Shown here: positions 7,342 through 14,385 of the stretch, piece by piece
Layout: every line of letters begins with the position of its first letter
Numbering within the stretch: position 1 is the stretch's first letter
Origin: Saprospiraceae bacterium
Lineage (GTDB): Bacteria; Bacteroidota; Bacteroidia; Chitinophagales; Saprospiraceae
Direction: 5' to 3'
Assembly: GCA_020629965.1 (NCBI GenBank)
Contig: JAHDCG010000003.1
Coordinates: 1 to 64,000, forward strand
DNA length: 64,000 bases
Notes under the pieces: generated by a model
What the model saw: the letters and a program-made list of their open reading frames with translations, nothing else
Database searches by the model: none
What the model was told of the DNA's origin: nothing
Translations under genes and position numbers: made by a program

Positions 7342-8472
7342 ATGAAATTCACCAAACAACACACCGACCCCGCTTCGAAAGCCCGCGCCGGCTTACTCGA
7401 AACGGCGCATGGCAACATCGAAACGCCGATTTTTATGCCCGTCGGTACGATTGGGACGGTGAAAGGTATTCACCAAAAGGAGCTGGAAGACGAAATCAAC
7501 GCGCAGATAATTTTGGGGAATACTTACCATTTGTATCTGCGTCCGCAAACGGATACGCTGCGCGCGGCGGGCGGTCTGCACAAGTTTATGAATTGGAAAC
7601 GCCCGATACTGACCGACAGCGGCGGTTATCAGGTGTATTCTTTGGCACACCGTCGCAAAATTAAAGAAGAAGGCGTGACTTTCGCCTCGCACATCGACGG
7701 CAGTAAACACTTTTTCAGCCCCGAAAAATCCATCGACATCCAGCGCGAAATCGGCGGCGATATCATCATGGCTTTTGACGAATGCACCCCCTACCCCTGC
7801 GAGTACGGCTACGCCAAAAAGTCGCTCGCCATGACCCACCGTTGGCTCAAACGCTGCCTCAAATACCACGCGGAAAACGGCGGCTTATACGGTTACGAGC
7901 AAAATCTTTTTCCGATTGTTCAGGGCAGCACTTTTAAGGATTTGCGCATCGAGTCCGCCAAATTTATCGCCGACCAAGATGCGGTCGGTAATGCCATCGG
8001 CGGTCTCTCGGTCGGCGAGCCTGCTCCCGAAATGTACGCCATGACCGACATCGTGACCGACCACCTGCCCGTCGATAAACCCCGCTACCTGATGGGGGTC
8101 GGCACGCCCGTCAACATCTTAGAGTGCATCGCTTTGGGCGTCGATATGTTTGATTGCGTGCTGCCGAGTCGAAATGCGCGCCACGGTACCATTTACACCG
8201 CCGAGGGATATTATAACGCCAAAAATGCGCGTTTTAAAGATGATTTTAGTCCGATTGATGAAAACGGAGCTTGCTCGACGAGTCGTAATCACACGAAGGC
8301 TTACTTGCGGCATCTTTTTAATGCGAAAGAACTTTTAGCGGGACAAATTGCCACGCTGCACAATTTAAGTTTTTACCTGTGGCTGGTCGGCGAGGCGCGG
8401 CAGCACATTATCGACGGGGATTTTTTGAGCTGGAAGAATGAGATGGTGGTGAAATTGGGAACGAGGATTTAG
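7342..8472 (+). CDS. tgt: Queuine/preQ1 tRNA-guanine transglycosylase
   Basis: This 376-aa enzyme exchanges guanine at position 34 of GUN-anticodon tRNAs for preQ1 during queuosine synthesis. It has the general-base segment LTDSGGYQVYSL, the substrate-binding GGLSVGEP and the nucleophile/RNA-contact segment VDMFDCVLPSRNARHGT. The C-terminal zinc site is unusual. The usual CxCxxC is here GACSTS, leaving one of the three cysteines, while the following RNHTKAYLRHL and LHN are kept. The start MKFTKQHTDPASKARAG is family-typical. The gene is preceded by a candidate -7 element and followed, across a repeat-filled gap, by an LPS-transport permease gene on the same strand. The product is cytoplasmic. 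Confidence 0.95.
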   Translation: MKFTKQHTDPASKARAGLLETAHGNIETPIFMPVGTIGTVKGIHQKELEDEINAQIILGNTYHLYLRPQTDTLRAAGGLHKFMNWKRPILTDSGGYQVYSLAHRRKIKEEGVTFASHIDGSKHFFSPEKSIDIQREIGGDIIMAFDECTPYPCEYGYAKKSLAMTHRWLKRCLKYHAENGGLYGYEQNLFPIVQGSTFKDLRIESAKFIADQDAVGNAIGGLSVGEPAPEMYAMTDIVTDHLPVDKPRYLMGVGTPVNILECIALGVDMFDCVLPSRNARHGTIYTAEGYYNAKNARFKDDFSPIDENGACSTSRNHTKAYLRHLFNAKELLAGQIATLHNLSFYLWLVGEARQHIIDGDFLSWKNEMVVKLGTRI

Positions 8473-8505
8473 GTGGTAGGTGGTGGTTGTTAGGTGGTGG
8501 GTCGC
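8473..8505. repeat. Trailer repeats after tgt
   Basis: The GGTGGTAGGTGGTGGTTG repeat begins at the base after the tgt stop codon. It is a G/T-rich trailer, like those after lptG, the acyl-CoA dehydrogenase gene, rpsF and cdsA. Confidence 0.65.
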
Positions 8506-8544
8506 TGCTCTTAATTTCGGAGTAGAATTGAGTTTTCGGGGAAA

Positions 8545-8681
8545 GGTACGAGGTACTTGTTTTTTGCAAACTCCGGAAGGATGCCAAAATATTGGAGAAA
8601 AGGTACGGGGTACTTGTTTTTGCAAAATTCGGAAATATGTCTAAATACCACGTGTTGTTCGTGTCAAAAGTACCCCGTACC
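8545..8681. repeat. Direct and inverted GGTACGGGGTAC repeats
   Basis: GGTACGAGGTACTTG at 8545 and GGTACGGGGTACTTG at 8602 both continue into a TTTTTGCAAA stretch and a CGGAA end, forming a 57-nt-spaced direct repeat. AAGTACCCCGTACC at 8668-8681, just before the lptG start, is the exact complement of the second copy's first 14 nt. Confidence 0.75.
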
Positions 8682-8704
8682 TAAACCTACTTATAAATAA
8701 TTAA

Positions 8705-9790
8705 ATGAAAAAATTAGACAAATACATTATCGGCAAATATTTGGGCACCTTCCTCTTTACGGTGCTGATTTTTTCGTTGATAACGTTGATTGTCGATTTT
8801 AGTGAAAAGGTCGAGGAGTTTATCCAAAAACCGACGACGGTGCAGGAAATTATCTTAGATTATTATACGACTTTTCTGATTTATATTAACGGGATTTTAT
8901 TTCCGCTGTACGCTTTGGTAGCGGTCATTTTTTTCACTTCGCGTTTGGCTTCCAATTCCGAAATCATTTCCGTACTCAACGCCGGAGTGAGTTTTCGGCG
9001 GTTGCTGCTGCCCTATTTAATGGCGGCGGGGGCGATTGCAACCGTGCATTTTGTCGGTAATCATTTTCTGATTCCGATGGGAAATAAGACGCGGATTGAC
9101 TTTGAAAACAAGTATATCGTCACCGACCATAAGCGGACGATTGACAAGGATATTCACATGTTCATTACGCCGAACGACAAAATTTACGTTCGCTTTTATC
9201 AGGTGCAGGACACCACGATGCGCGACATACGGCTGGAGCATTTTGAAAATAATCAACTGACGGAACTGACGAAGGCGACCAACGCCAAGTTTCTCGGCTA
9301 CCCGAATAAATGGGAACTGAAAAACTATGAAATCAGGACTTTCAACGACATGCAGGAGACTTTAATTTTCGGCAAAGGCAAGAAAATCGACACCACTTTT
9401 AACCTCGTGCCGGAGGATTTTGTGCGTTTTCACAATCAAAAAGAAATGATGACGACGCCCGAATTATACGACTTCATCGACGGCGAAATACAACGCGGCA
9501 TCGGCAATACGCAGATTTATGACATTGAAATTTACCGCCGCAGTGCCGACCCGGTTTCCATAATTATCCTGACGCTCATCGGGGTGGCGGTCGCGGCGCG
9601 GAAGGTGCGCGGCGGCATGGGTCTGCACCTCGCTATGGGCATCGGTATCGGTGCGATTTTTATTTTTCTCTCCCGTTTTACCCAGACTTTTGCCATGAGT
9701 GAGTCGCTGCCCGCCGTCCTCGGGGTCTGGCTGCCGAATATTATTTTTGGGATAATTGCGGCATACCTGATAAGCAAAGCACAGAAATAG
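8705..9790 (+). CDS. LptF/LptG (YjgP/YjgQ) family permease
   Basis: This 361-aa inner-membrane protein has the YjgP/YjgQ layout. Three N-terminal membrane helices lie at about residues 14-34, 55-80 and 100-125, then a soluble beta-rich periplasmic domain (about 135-270), then three C-terminal helices (about 280-360). LptF and LptG form the membrane part of the LptB2FGC transporter, which extracts lipopolysaccharide for transport to the outer membrane. Bacteroidota often carry single unlinked copies; I cannot tell LptF from LptG. It may be co-transcribed with tgt, although a repeat-rich 232-nt gap separates them. Confidence 0.88.
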   Translation: MKKLDKYIIGKYLGTFLFTVLIFSLITLIVDFSEKVEEFIQKPTTVQEIILDYYTTFLIYINGILFPLYALVAVIFFTSRLASNSEIISVLNAGVSFRRLLLPYLMAAGAIATVHFVGNHFLIPMGNKTRIDFENKYIVTDHKRTIDKDIHMFITPNDKIYVRFYQVQDTTMRDIRLEHFENNQLTELTKATNAKFLGYPNKWELKNYEIRTFNDMQETLIFGKGKKIDTTFNLVPEDFVRFHNQKEMMTTPELYDFIDGEIQRGIGNTQIYDIEIYRRSADPVSIIILTLIGVAVAARKVRGGMGLHLAMGIGIGAIFIFLSRFTQTFAMSESLPAVLGVWLPNIIFGIIAAYLISKAQK

Positions 9791-9817
9791 TTGATAGTTG
9801 GTGGTTGGTAGTTGATG
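9791..9817. repeat. Trailer repeats after the LptF/G gene
   Basis: TTGATAGTTGGTGGTTGGTAG and so on follows the stop codon directly. It belongs to the G/T-rich trailer family GTTGRTGG. Confidence 0.65.
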
Positions 9818-9930
9818 GGAGGCTTTCGGTTTTTGCTTCAATGATTTGTTGTTCTTTAATGTCATTTTTTCTTCCGACATTCCTTTTCTCGGGCATTACT
9901 GACAGTTTGGTTTAAATGCAAGTTTGGTGC

Positions 9931-9965
9931 GCCGTCCACCGTAAAACCGTCCACCGTCCACCGTT
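9931..9965. repeat. Trailer repeats (CCACCGTC family) after the small lipoprotein gene
   Basis: On the plus strand this is CCGTCCACCGTAAAACCGTC and so on. In the sense of the minus-strand gene that ends at 9966 it is GGTGGACGG repeated. The same family is a trailer for htrA (51.75 kb) and rlmB (2.33 kb) and a leader at 15.86 kb. Confidence 0.7.
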
Positions 9966-10442
9966 TTAATAAAAAGAATACTCGTTCGACGTCGCAAAGG
10001 TAAAATACACCTCTTCCGCCGTAAGATTAGTGCGGGTTTCCAAATAATTTACCCACCATGCTTTTTCGGCTTCGGTAGGATTTCTGACGTAAAATCTTTG
10101 GTACGTTTCCGTGATGAACGCAGGCAGGTCGGCGCGCATTTCGGCGGTCGGCGGGAGGATGACGTTCGGGTCGCTCATCATTTTGGCGATGACGGTTTCG
10201 TAGGCGACTTGCTTGTCACCGATGGAGTTGACCACGTCGGTCAGGCGCGCCAATTTCGTCGGCGAAAGGGCGGTTTGGTACAGATTAGCGTAAGCGACGT
10301 TGAGAAATTGCTCGGTGCTTTTTTGCTTGGTTTTGCCGCCGTTGTTAGAGGTGACGGTTACCGGATTTACTTCATAAATGACGGTTTCTTCGGTGCAGCC
10401 GAAGGCGAGGAAGACGAGGAGCGAGAAAAAAAAATACTTCAT
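9966..10442 (-). CDS. Small putative lipoprotein of unknown function
   Basis: I do not recognise a family in this 158-aa protein. I start it at the ATG at 10442, which gives a short signal peptide MKYFFFSLLVFLAFGC with a lipobox cysteine at residue 16; the frame is open to 10541, but the extra residues are translated leader repeat. The mature part is mostly helical and polar, with segments such as TKLARLTDVVNSIGDKQVAYETVIAKMM and a C-terminal EAEKAWWVNYLETRTNLTAEEVYFTFATSNEYSFY. The latter recalls short extracellular or anchoring repeats but without a confident match. It is probably lipidated and exported. Divergent from the alpha/beta hydrolase gene. Confidence 0.65.
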   Translation of the reverse strand: MKYFFFSLLVFLAFGCTEETVIYEVNPVTVTSNNGGKTKQKSTEQFLNVAYANLYQTALSPTKLARLTDVVNSIGDKQVAYETVIAKMMSDPNVILPPTAEMRADLPAFITETYQRFYVRNPTEAEKAWWVNYLETRTNLTAEEVYFTFATSNEYSFY

Positions 10443-10447
10443 TTTTG

Positions 10448-10480
10448 AAAGTTTACGGTTTATGAGTTTATGGTTTATCA
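10448..10480. repeat. Leader repeats before the small lipoprotein gene
   Basis: In the gene sense this reads as AAACCATAAACTCATAAACC-type units, a G-poor leader repeat. Confidence 0.55.
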
Positions 10481-10584
10481 AGGAAGCGGACGCCACAAAA
10501 TTACGGTAATTTCCGAAACTGTGGCATTTCTCCCAATCCAAGGTTAATTGCTTCTGTTTACCATAACATCAGGAGCGCAGAAAA

Positions 10585-10705
10585 TTCCCCCGAATCGGGG
10601 GTTAGGGGGCTGAAGACGAGGAGAGCCAAGCGTCTTCAGCCCCCTCCGCCCCTCCACGACTAAAGTCGGGACAGGCTGAATCGGGGGAACCCTGCCGGGA
10701 GCGAC
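10585..10705. repeat. Foldback element, copy 1
   Basis: The element begins TTCCCCCGAATCGGGGG and ends CTGAATCGGGGGAAC then CCTGCCGGGAGCGACT. Internally CTGAAGACG and CGTCTTCAG pair, next to blocks of CCCCCT, and one CGACTAAAGTCGGG core is present. A second copy in similar form lies at 40289-40402, where the CTCCCGGTAGGG end lies on the other side. It has no coding capacity and looks like a small non-autonomous palindromic repeat. The rest of the 10443-10847 gap holds only leader repeats for the two divergent genes. Confidence 0.7.
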
Positions 10706-10740
10706 TTGTGCCCCCGTGTGCTAAACTTTACAAATAATCA

Positions 10741-10845
10741 ATCCAACCGCCCAACCCCTCAACCTCCCAACCCCAAAACCAATCCAAGACGCAAAGCGTT
10801 ACCACTCAAACAAATCTAACATCTCAAACAAAATAAACCTTTTCC
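10741..10845. repeat. C/A-rich leader repeats before the alpha/beta hydrolase
   Basis: CCAACC, CTCAACCTCCCAACCCC and then ATCTAACATCTCAAACA units run almost to the start codon. It is strongly G-depleted. Confidence 0.55.
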
Positions 10846-10847
10846 CT

Positions 10848-11609
10848 TTGCTGCTAAACTACAAAAACTTCGGGCAGGGCGACCCGCTCATCATACTGCA
10901 CGGTCTGTTCGGTACGCTCGATAACTGGCAGACACTCGCCAAACGTTTCGCCGAGGAACATACCGTTTTCATCATCGACCAACGCAATCACGGAAAATCG
11001 CCGCATACTTTAGAGCACAGCTATACACTGATGGCGGAGGATTTGCGGGAGTTTATGGAGTCGCAATTTATGTTTAAAGCCCACATTTTGGGTCACAGCA
11101 TGGGCGGCAAGACGGCGATGAAATTTGCGCTGATGTACCCCGACATGGTCGATAAACTGACGGTGGTCGATATTTCGCCGCGCGGCAATGCCGGCGGTCA
11201 CGAGCTGATTTTCAAAGCCCTTTTCGGATTGGATTTGGATAAAATCGAAAGCAGAAAAGAGGCGGACGCGGCACTGTCGGTGTTGATAAAACAAACGGGC
11301 GTGCGGCAGTTTTTACTGAAAAATTTGACGCGCAAAAAAGAAGGCGGCTACTGCTGGAAAATGAATTTGGAAGCTCTGTTTAATCATTATTCCGAAATAC
11401 TCGCGGGCATTGAAAGCGAAGAAGTTTTTGACGGTGAAGCCCTTTTTATTCGCGGCGGAAAATCGGACTATGTGCCGGATGCGGACATTCCTTTGATTGA
11501 AAAATATTTCCCCGAAGCAAGAGTGGAAACCGTAGCGGACGCGGGGCATTGGGTGCACGCCGAGCAGCCGGATGAGTTGTTTGGTTTGGTAACGGATTTT
11601 TTGAGTTAA
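10848..11609 (+). CDS. Alpha/beta hydrolase, YbfF-like esterase
   Basis: This 253-aa alpha/beta hydrolase has the oxyanion segment LHGLFGTLDNW, the nucleophile S84 in GHSMGGK, an acid in the GGKSDYVPDAD segment and the catalytic histidine near 234 in DAGHWVHAEQP, so the triad is complete. The DQRNHGKSPH stretch is typical of the YbfF/ABHD11 group of small cytoplasmic esterases; the natural substrate is unknown. No ATG is available upstream in frame, and the TTG at 10848 gives the family-typical start LLNYKNFGQGDPL, so a non-ATG start is likely. It is convergent with the nucleotidyltransferase gene across a hairpin. Confidence 0.9.
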   Translation: MLLNYKNFGQGDPLIILHGLFGTLDNWQTLAKRFAEEHTVFIIDQRNHGKSPHTLEHSYTLMAEDLREFMESQFMFKAHILGHSMGGKTAMKFALMYPDMVDKLTVVDISPRGNAGGHELIFKALFGLDLDKIESRKEADAALSVLIKQTGVRQFLLKNLTRKKEGGYCWKMNLEALFNHYSEILAGIESEEVFDGEALFIRGGKSDYVPDADIPLIEKYFPEARVETVADAGHWVHAEQPDELFGLVTDFLS

Positions 11610-11654
11610 GAGATTTGAATGCAGAAACGCGGAGACGCAGAATTTTAAAGCAAA

Positions 11655-11684
11655 GAGCTACTACCTTTAAACAGGCAGTAGCTC
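11655..11684. terminator. Hairpin between convergent genes
   Basis: GAGCTACTACCT (11655-11666) and AGGCAGTAGCTC (11673-11684) pair with one mismatch. The T tract on either side is poor, so this is a weak bidirectional terminator candidate. Confidence 0.45.
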
Positions 11685-11713
11685 TCCGTGCTTTCTCAGA
11701 ATAATCCCTCAAT

Positions 11714-12616
11714 CTACGCCCACAAATCCAACGGATACTCGCCCGCCGCGATTTTAGCCGCCATTGCCTTCTGCACAACCGGCAAATCTTCGCGGTACGT
11801 CATACCGAGCCATTTTTCGTTGCAGGGCAGCACTTCCACTTTTATTTTGCCCGCCTGAATCCAATCATAAATCGACGTCGGCAGCAGATATTCGTCCTTT
11901 TCGGGGTTCGGCGTATTTTTCAAAAAGTCTTTAAATTCGTCTTTCAGCCAACCGATAAGACTCGGATGGTAGCCCCATAGATTCATCGAAACGGGCGTAT
12001 CGTGCGGCACGTCTTTCCACGTTTCGCCGCTGTCGGTCGAAACCTGCGACTGCCCGTCGGTCTTTTGCGCTTTGCTTTCTTCGATGTACTCTAAAAAGTT
12101 ATCGCCGTCCACGCGGCAGACTCCGCGATTGACCGTTCCGTTGTCGGGTACGGTGTTACCGATTTCAAAACCGACCATGGATTGCAGGTCTTCCGATACT
12201 TTATCGCGCAAAAAATCAGCGACGACCTGCATCGAACTTTGCCCGTAATAATCATCCGCATTGATGACCGCAAACGGCTCGTTTACTTTACCGTCGAGGC
12301 AAAGAATGGCATGTGAAGTGCCCCACGGCTTGGGGCGGTCGATTTTGTTTTGCACTTCGGGGTAAGGAAAATCATGCTCCTGAAAAGCATAAACCAATTC
12401 CATTTTTCCTTCCAGCTTGTTGCCGAAATGCTCACGCATATCCGCTTCCATTTCCGGGCGAATAATCAAAACGGCTTTGCCGAATCCGGCTTTCCACGCG
12501 TCATACAGCGAATAATCAATGATGTATTCGTCTTTCAAACCGACGACTGCGGTTTGTTTGTTTCCTCCGAAACGGCTGCCCATTCCGGCGGCGAGTACTA
12601 CTACTGTTGGTTTCAT
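11714..12616 (-). CDS. Sugar-phosphate nucleotidyltransferase-like protein
   Basis: This 300-aa protein has a GT-A nucleotidyltransferase N-terminus with the signature LAAGMGSRFGGNKQ, a PEMEADM segment and the metal-binding INADDYYG near residue 120. Such proteins transfer a nucleotidyl group to a sugar or similar phosphate in cell-surface or cofactor precursor synthesis. The middle holds a less conserved insert (ESKAQKTDGQSQVSTDSG). The C-terminus ends in the conserved LGMTYREDLPVVQKAM. The sugar specificity cannot be read. C/A-rich repeats occupy the gap upstream. It may share a transcript with the four-helix-bundle gene upstream on the same strand. Confidence 0.8.
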   Translation of the reverse strand: MKPTVVVLAAGMGSRFGGNKQTAVVGLKDEYIIDYSLYDAWKAGFGKAVLIIRPEMEADMREHFGNKLEGKMELVYAFQEHDFPYPEVQNKIDRPKPWGTSHAILCLDGKVNEPFAVINADDYYGQSSMQVVADFLRDKVSEDLQSMVGFEIGNTVPDNGTVNRGVCRVDGDNFLEYIEESKAQKTDGQSQVSTDSGETWKDVPHDTPVSMNLWGYHPSLIGWLKDEFKDFLKNTPNPEKDEYLLPTSIYDWIQAGKIKVEVLPCNEKWLGMTYREDLPVVQKAMAAKIAAGEYPLDLWA

Positions 12617-12623
12617 ATATTTA

Positions 12624-12724
12624 AAGGTTGTATGTCAATGGTTGTAAAGGTTTCAAAGGTTGTAGGTTAGTGGTTGTAAGGGTTTTAAAGGTTGTAGGTC
12701 GATGGTTGTAAAGGTTTTAGAGGT
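12624..12724. repeat. Leader repeats, GGTTGTAAAGG family
   Basis: On the plus strand about five units of GGTTGTA(A/T)(A/G)(G/T) are interspersed with TCAATGGTTG and TCGATGGTTG. In the sense of the nucleotidyltransferase gene this is CAACCTTTACAACCATCGAC repeated, directly before its ATG. Confidence 0.75.
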
Positions 12725-12748
12725 GTAACTCATAAAGTTTGTGAAGTG

Positions 12749-13141
12749 TTAGCTTCGATAGTTAGGACCTTTTCTGTCTGATTGATTCAGAGTGTCGATT
12801 AGCTTTTTTAGCCCCATACTGATTCTTCCGCAAAGGTCATAAATTTCTTTGCATTCTTCGCGTGTAATGTATTCTTTATCGAGCGAACGAATAATTTGCG
12901 ACTTAACTTCTTCGCAAGAACCTCTTGCATAGCGCAAAAAATTTACGAACTCTGTATTGCCGCCGCGACCAAATCCTTCCGCTATATTATCCATAATCGA
13001 ACCGCTTGCAGACTCTATTTGACTTTTAAAACGGTAATCATTCTTCCAAGGTTGCCGAGAAGTCAGCTTATGTATCAATTTACACACGTCTCGCGCCAAC
13101 TGCCAAATCATAATGTCTTCGAAGCGTTTGAATTTAGCCAT
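12749..13141 (-). CDS. Four-helix bundle protein (23S rRNA IVP-like family)
   Basis: This 130-aa protein begins KFKRFEDIMIWQLARDVC and matches the four-helix-bundle family first noticed as 23S rRNA intervening-sequence proteins. The diagnostic internal segment SGSIMDNIAEGFGRGGNTEFVNFLRYARGSC is intact. These small proteins form pentamers in known structures and have no settled function. Here the gene is not inside an rRNA. I chose the ATG at 13141 to match the family start; an in-frame ATG at 13174 would add 11 residues. The 338-nt gap upstream holds no gene, only trailer repeats of folB. Confidence 0.88.
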   Translation of the reverse strand: MAKFKRFEDIMIWQLARDVCKLIHKLTSRQPWKNDYRFKSQIESASGSIMDNIAEGFGRGGNTEFVNFLRYARGSCEEVKSQIIRSLDKEYITREECKEIYDLCGRISMGLKKLIDTLNQSDRKGPNYRS

Positions 13142-13355
13142 AGCGGTCTTGGTTTTTATTGTCCGTTTGCTCAAATAAATTACCGAAAGTCAGCAAAGTA
13201 GTTAATTTTGACAACTTTCACAGATTATATCTCCGGTTTTATCCTTGACAAAAGCTATACTCCACAAAATTTATTAAAAATTCGCGACGCTTGGTAATCC
13301 TGACCACTCAAAGTTCCGTCATGAAATTTTGCCCTATGAGCAGTCCTCATCCAAC

Positions 13356-13456
13356 CTTTAGAACCTTTTGCAAACTTTATGAATTACAACCTTTAAAACA
13401 CTTACAACCTTTGACGTACAACCTTTAAAACCCCTTAAAACCTTTCAACCTTCACA
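13356..13456. repeat. Trailer repeats after folB, CAACCTTTAAAAC family
   Basis: On the plus strand this is a run of (T)ACAACCTTTAAAAC(C) units. In the sense of the minus-strand folB it becomes GGTTTTAAAGGTTGTA, the trailer polarity. The stretch 13142-13355 between it and the four-helix-bundle start shows nothing recognisable. Confidence 0.7.
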
Positions 13457-13479
13457 AGTTCAAAAACCATCCACTCTCT

Positions 13480-13995
13480 TCAACTCACATAAAAAGCAAG
13501 GCATTCTTTACACAGACATTGATTCCCAAACTGCAACTGCAACTGCTCCAGCGTTTTCTGAAAAACGTGCGTCTCCATGCACCAACACGAGCGGTCGCCG
13601 TAGCACAGCAGCGGGCGCGAGCAACGCCCGCAGCGTTTAGAGAACGTACCGTCCGACTCCACGTAAGAGCTGTGTACCTTGCCGGGCAGCGGCGGATTGA
13701 GTTTACGCACCCGCACTTTCATTTCTTTAATTGTGCCGTATTGATGCTTGATACCCATACTGATGCGCTCGGCGACATTTTCAATTAACTTCGATTTTTT
13801 GCGCATTTCTCGCTGACAGATGTGATAGATGCTTTCGTAATTTATCGTCTGACTCAAATCGTCTTTTATTGCCGCTTTTTGAATGGAAGACTCGATGTAC
13901 ACGTCCACGACGTACTTGCCGCCGACGATGCGCTCTTCTTCGTAGAAACCGTGATAAGCGTAAAATTCCATGCCTTCGAGAGCGATTTTTCCCAT
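13480..13995 (-). CDS. folB: Dihydroneopterin aldolase fused to a cysteine-rich CWC domain
   Basis: Residues 1-115 are a complete dihydroneopterin aldolase, which makes 6-hydroxymethyl-dihydropterin in folate synthesis. It has the AYHGFYEEER start, Tyr53 in INYESIY, the ENVAERI segment and Lys98 in RVRKLNPPLPG. Residues 120-170 form a second, compact domain with eight cysteines (122, 125, 131, 137, 139, 160, 162, 165). Its pattern CxxC-CxxxxxCWC-CLCxxC matches the small cysteine-rich CWC family, probably metal-binding. The two are in one uninterrupted frame with no linker break. The function of the added domain is unknown; redox sensing or a structural role are guesses. AAACG-rich leader repeats precede the gene. 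Confidence 0.9.
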   Translation of the reverse strand: MGKIALEGMEFYAYHGFYEEERIVGGKYVVDVYIESSIQKAAIKDDLSQTINYESIYHICQREMRKKSKLIENVAERISMGIKHQYGTIKEMKVRVRKLNPPLPGKVHSSYVESDGTFSKRCGRCSRPLLCYGDRSCWCMETHVFQKTLEQLQLQFGNQCLCKECLAFYVS

Positions 13996-14007
13996 GATTT
14001 TCTTGCT

Positions 14008-14036
14008 GTTTAAGCGTTTAGGCGTTTAATCGTTTA
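14008..14036. repeat. Leader repeats before folB
   Basis: On the plus strand GTTTAAGCGTTTAGGCGTTTAATCGTTTAG; in the sense of folB these are four AAACG-spaced units just before the ATG. The rest of the gap to 14385 holds a promoter-like element and a second leader repeat. Confidence 0.6.
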
Positions 14037-14232
14037 GTTACTGCACTTTCTCTAAATCTGCGAAATGCTTAATCTTGTGAATGCGAAAGTCAAAACAGCA
14101 GTTTCAAAAATCCTCTAAACTTGTCTGACGCTCAAGGTCTAAACTTTGTCAAACGCAAGTAAACAATTCAACCGCTGCGCGTAAATTACTTTTTAAACAA
14201 AAAACGACAATATATCGTAAAATTAAATCCCG

Positions 14233-14240
14233 TATCTTTG
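14233..14240 (+). promoter_or_regulatory. -7 promoter element of the acyl-CoA dehydrogenase gene
   Basis: TATCTTTG is a perfect Bacteroidota -7 element (TAnnTTTG) in an AT-rich stretch 146 nt before the start. A -33 TTG is not evident. Confidence 0.5.
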
Positions 14241-14338
14241 CACAAAGAAAAGGATAATATCCTAACCAAATTCAACAAAATATTTCGGATCTTAGAAAGC
14301 AGATTTAAGAGATAGAAACGCGCACAAGTCAGTACAGC

Positions 14339-14373
14339 AATCTAACGTCTAAAGTCTAACATCTAAAATCTCA
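14339..14373. repeat. Leader repeats, TCTAACGTCTAAAATC family
   Basis: Units of TCTAACGTC / TCTAAAGTC / TCTAACATC / TCTAAAATC end 13 nt before the ATG. Near-identical leaders precede porP, htrA and dtd, and the complement follows the ABC ATPase stop. Confidence 0.8.
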
Positions 14374-14385
14374 AAAAAATACAAT

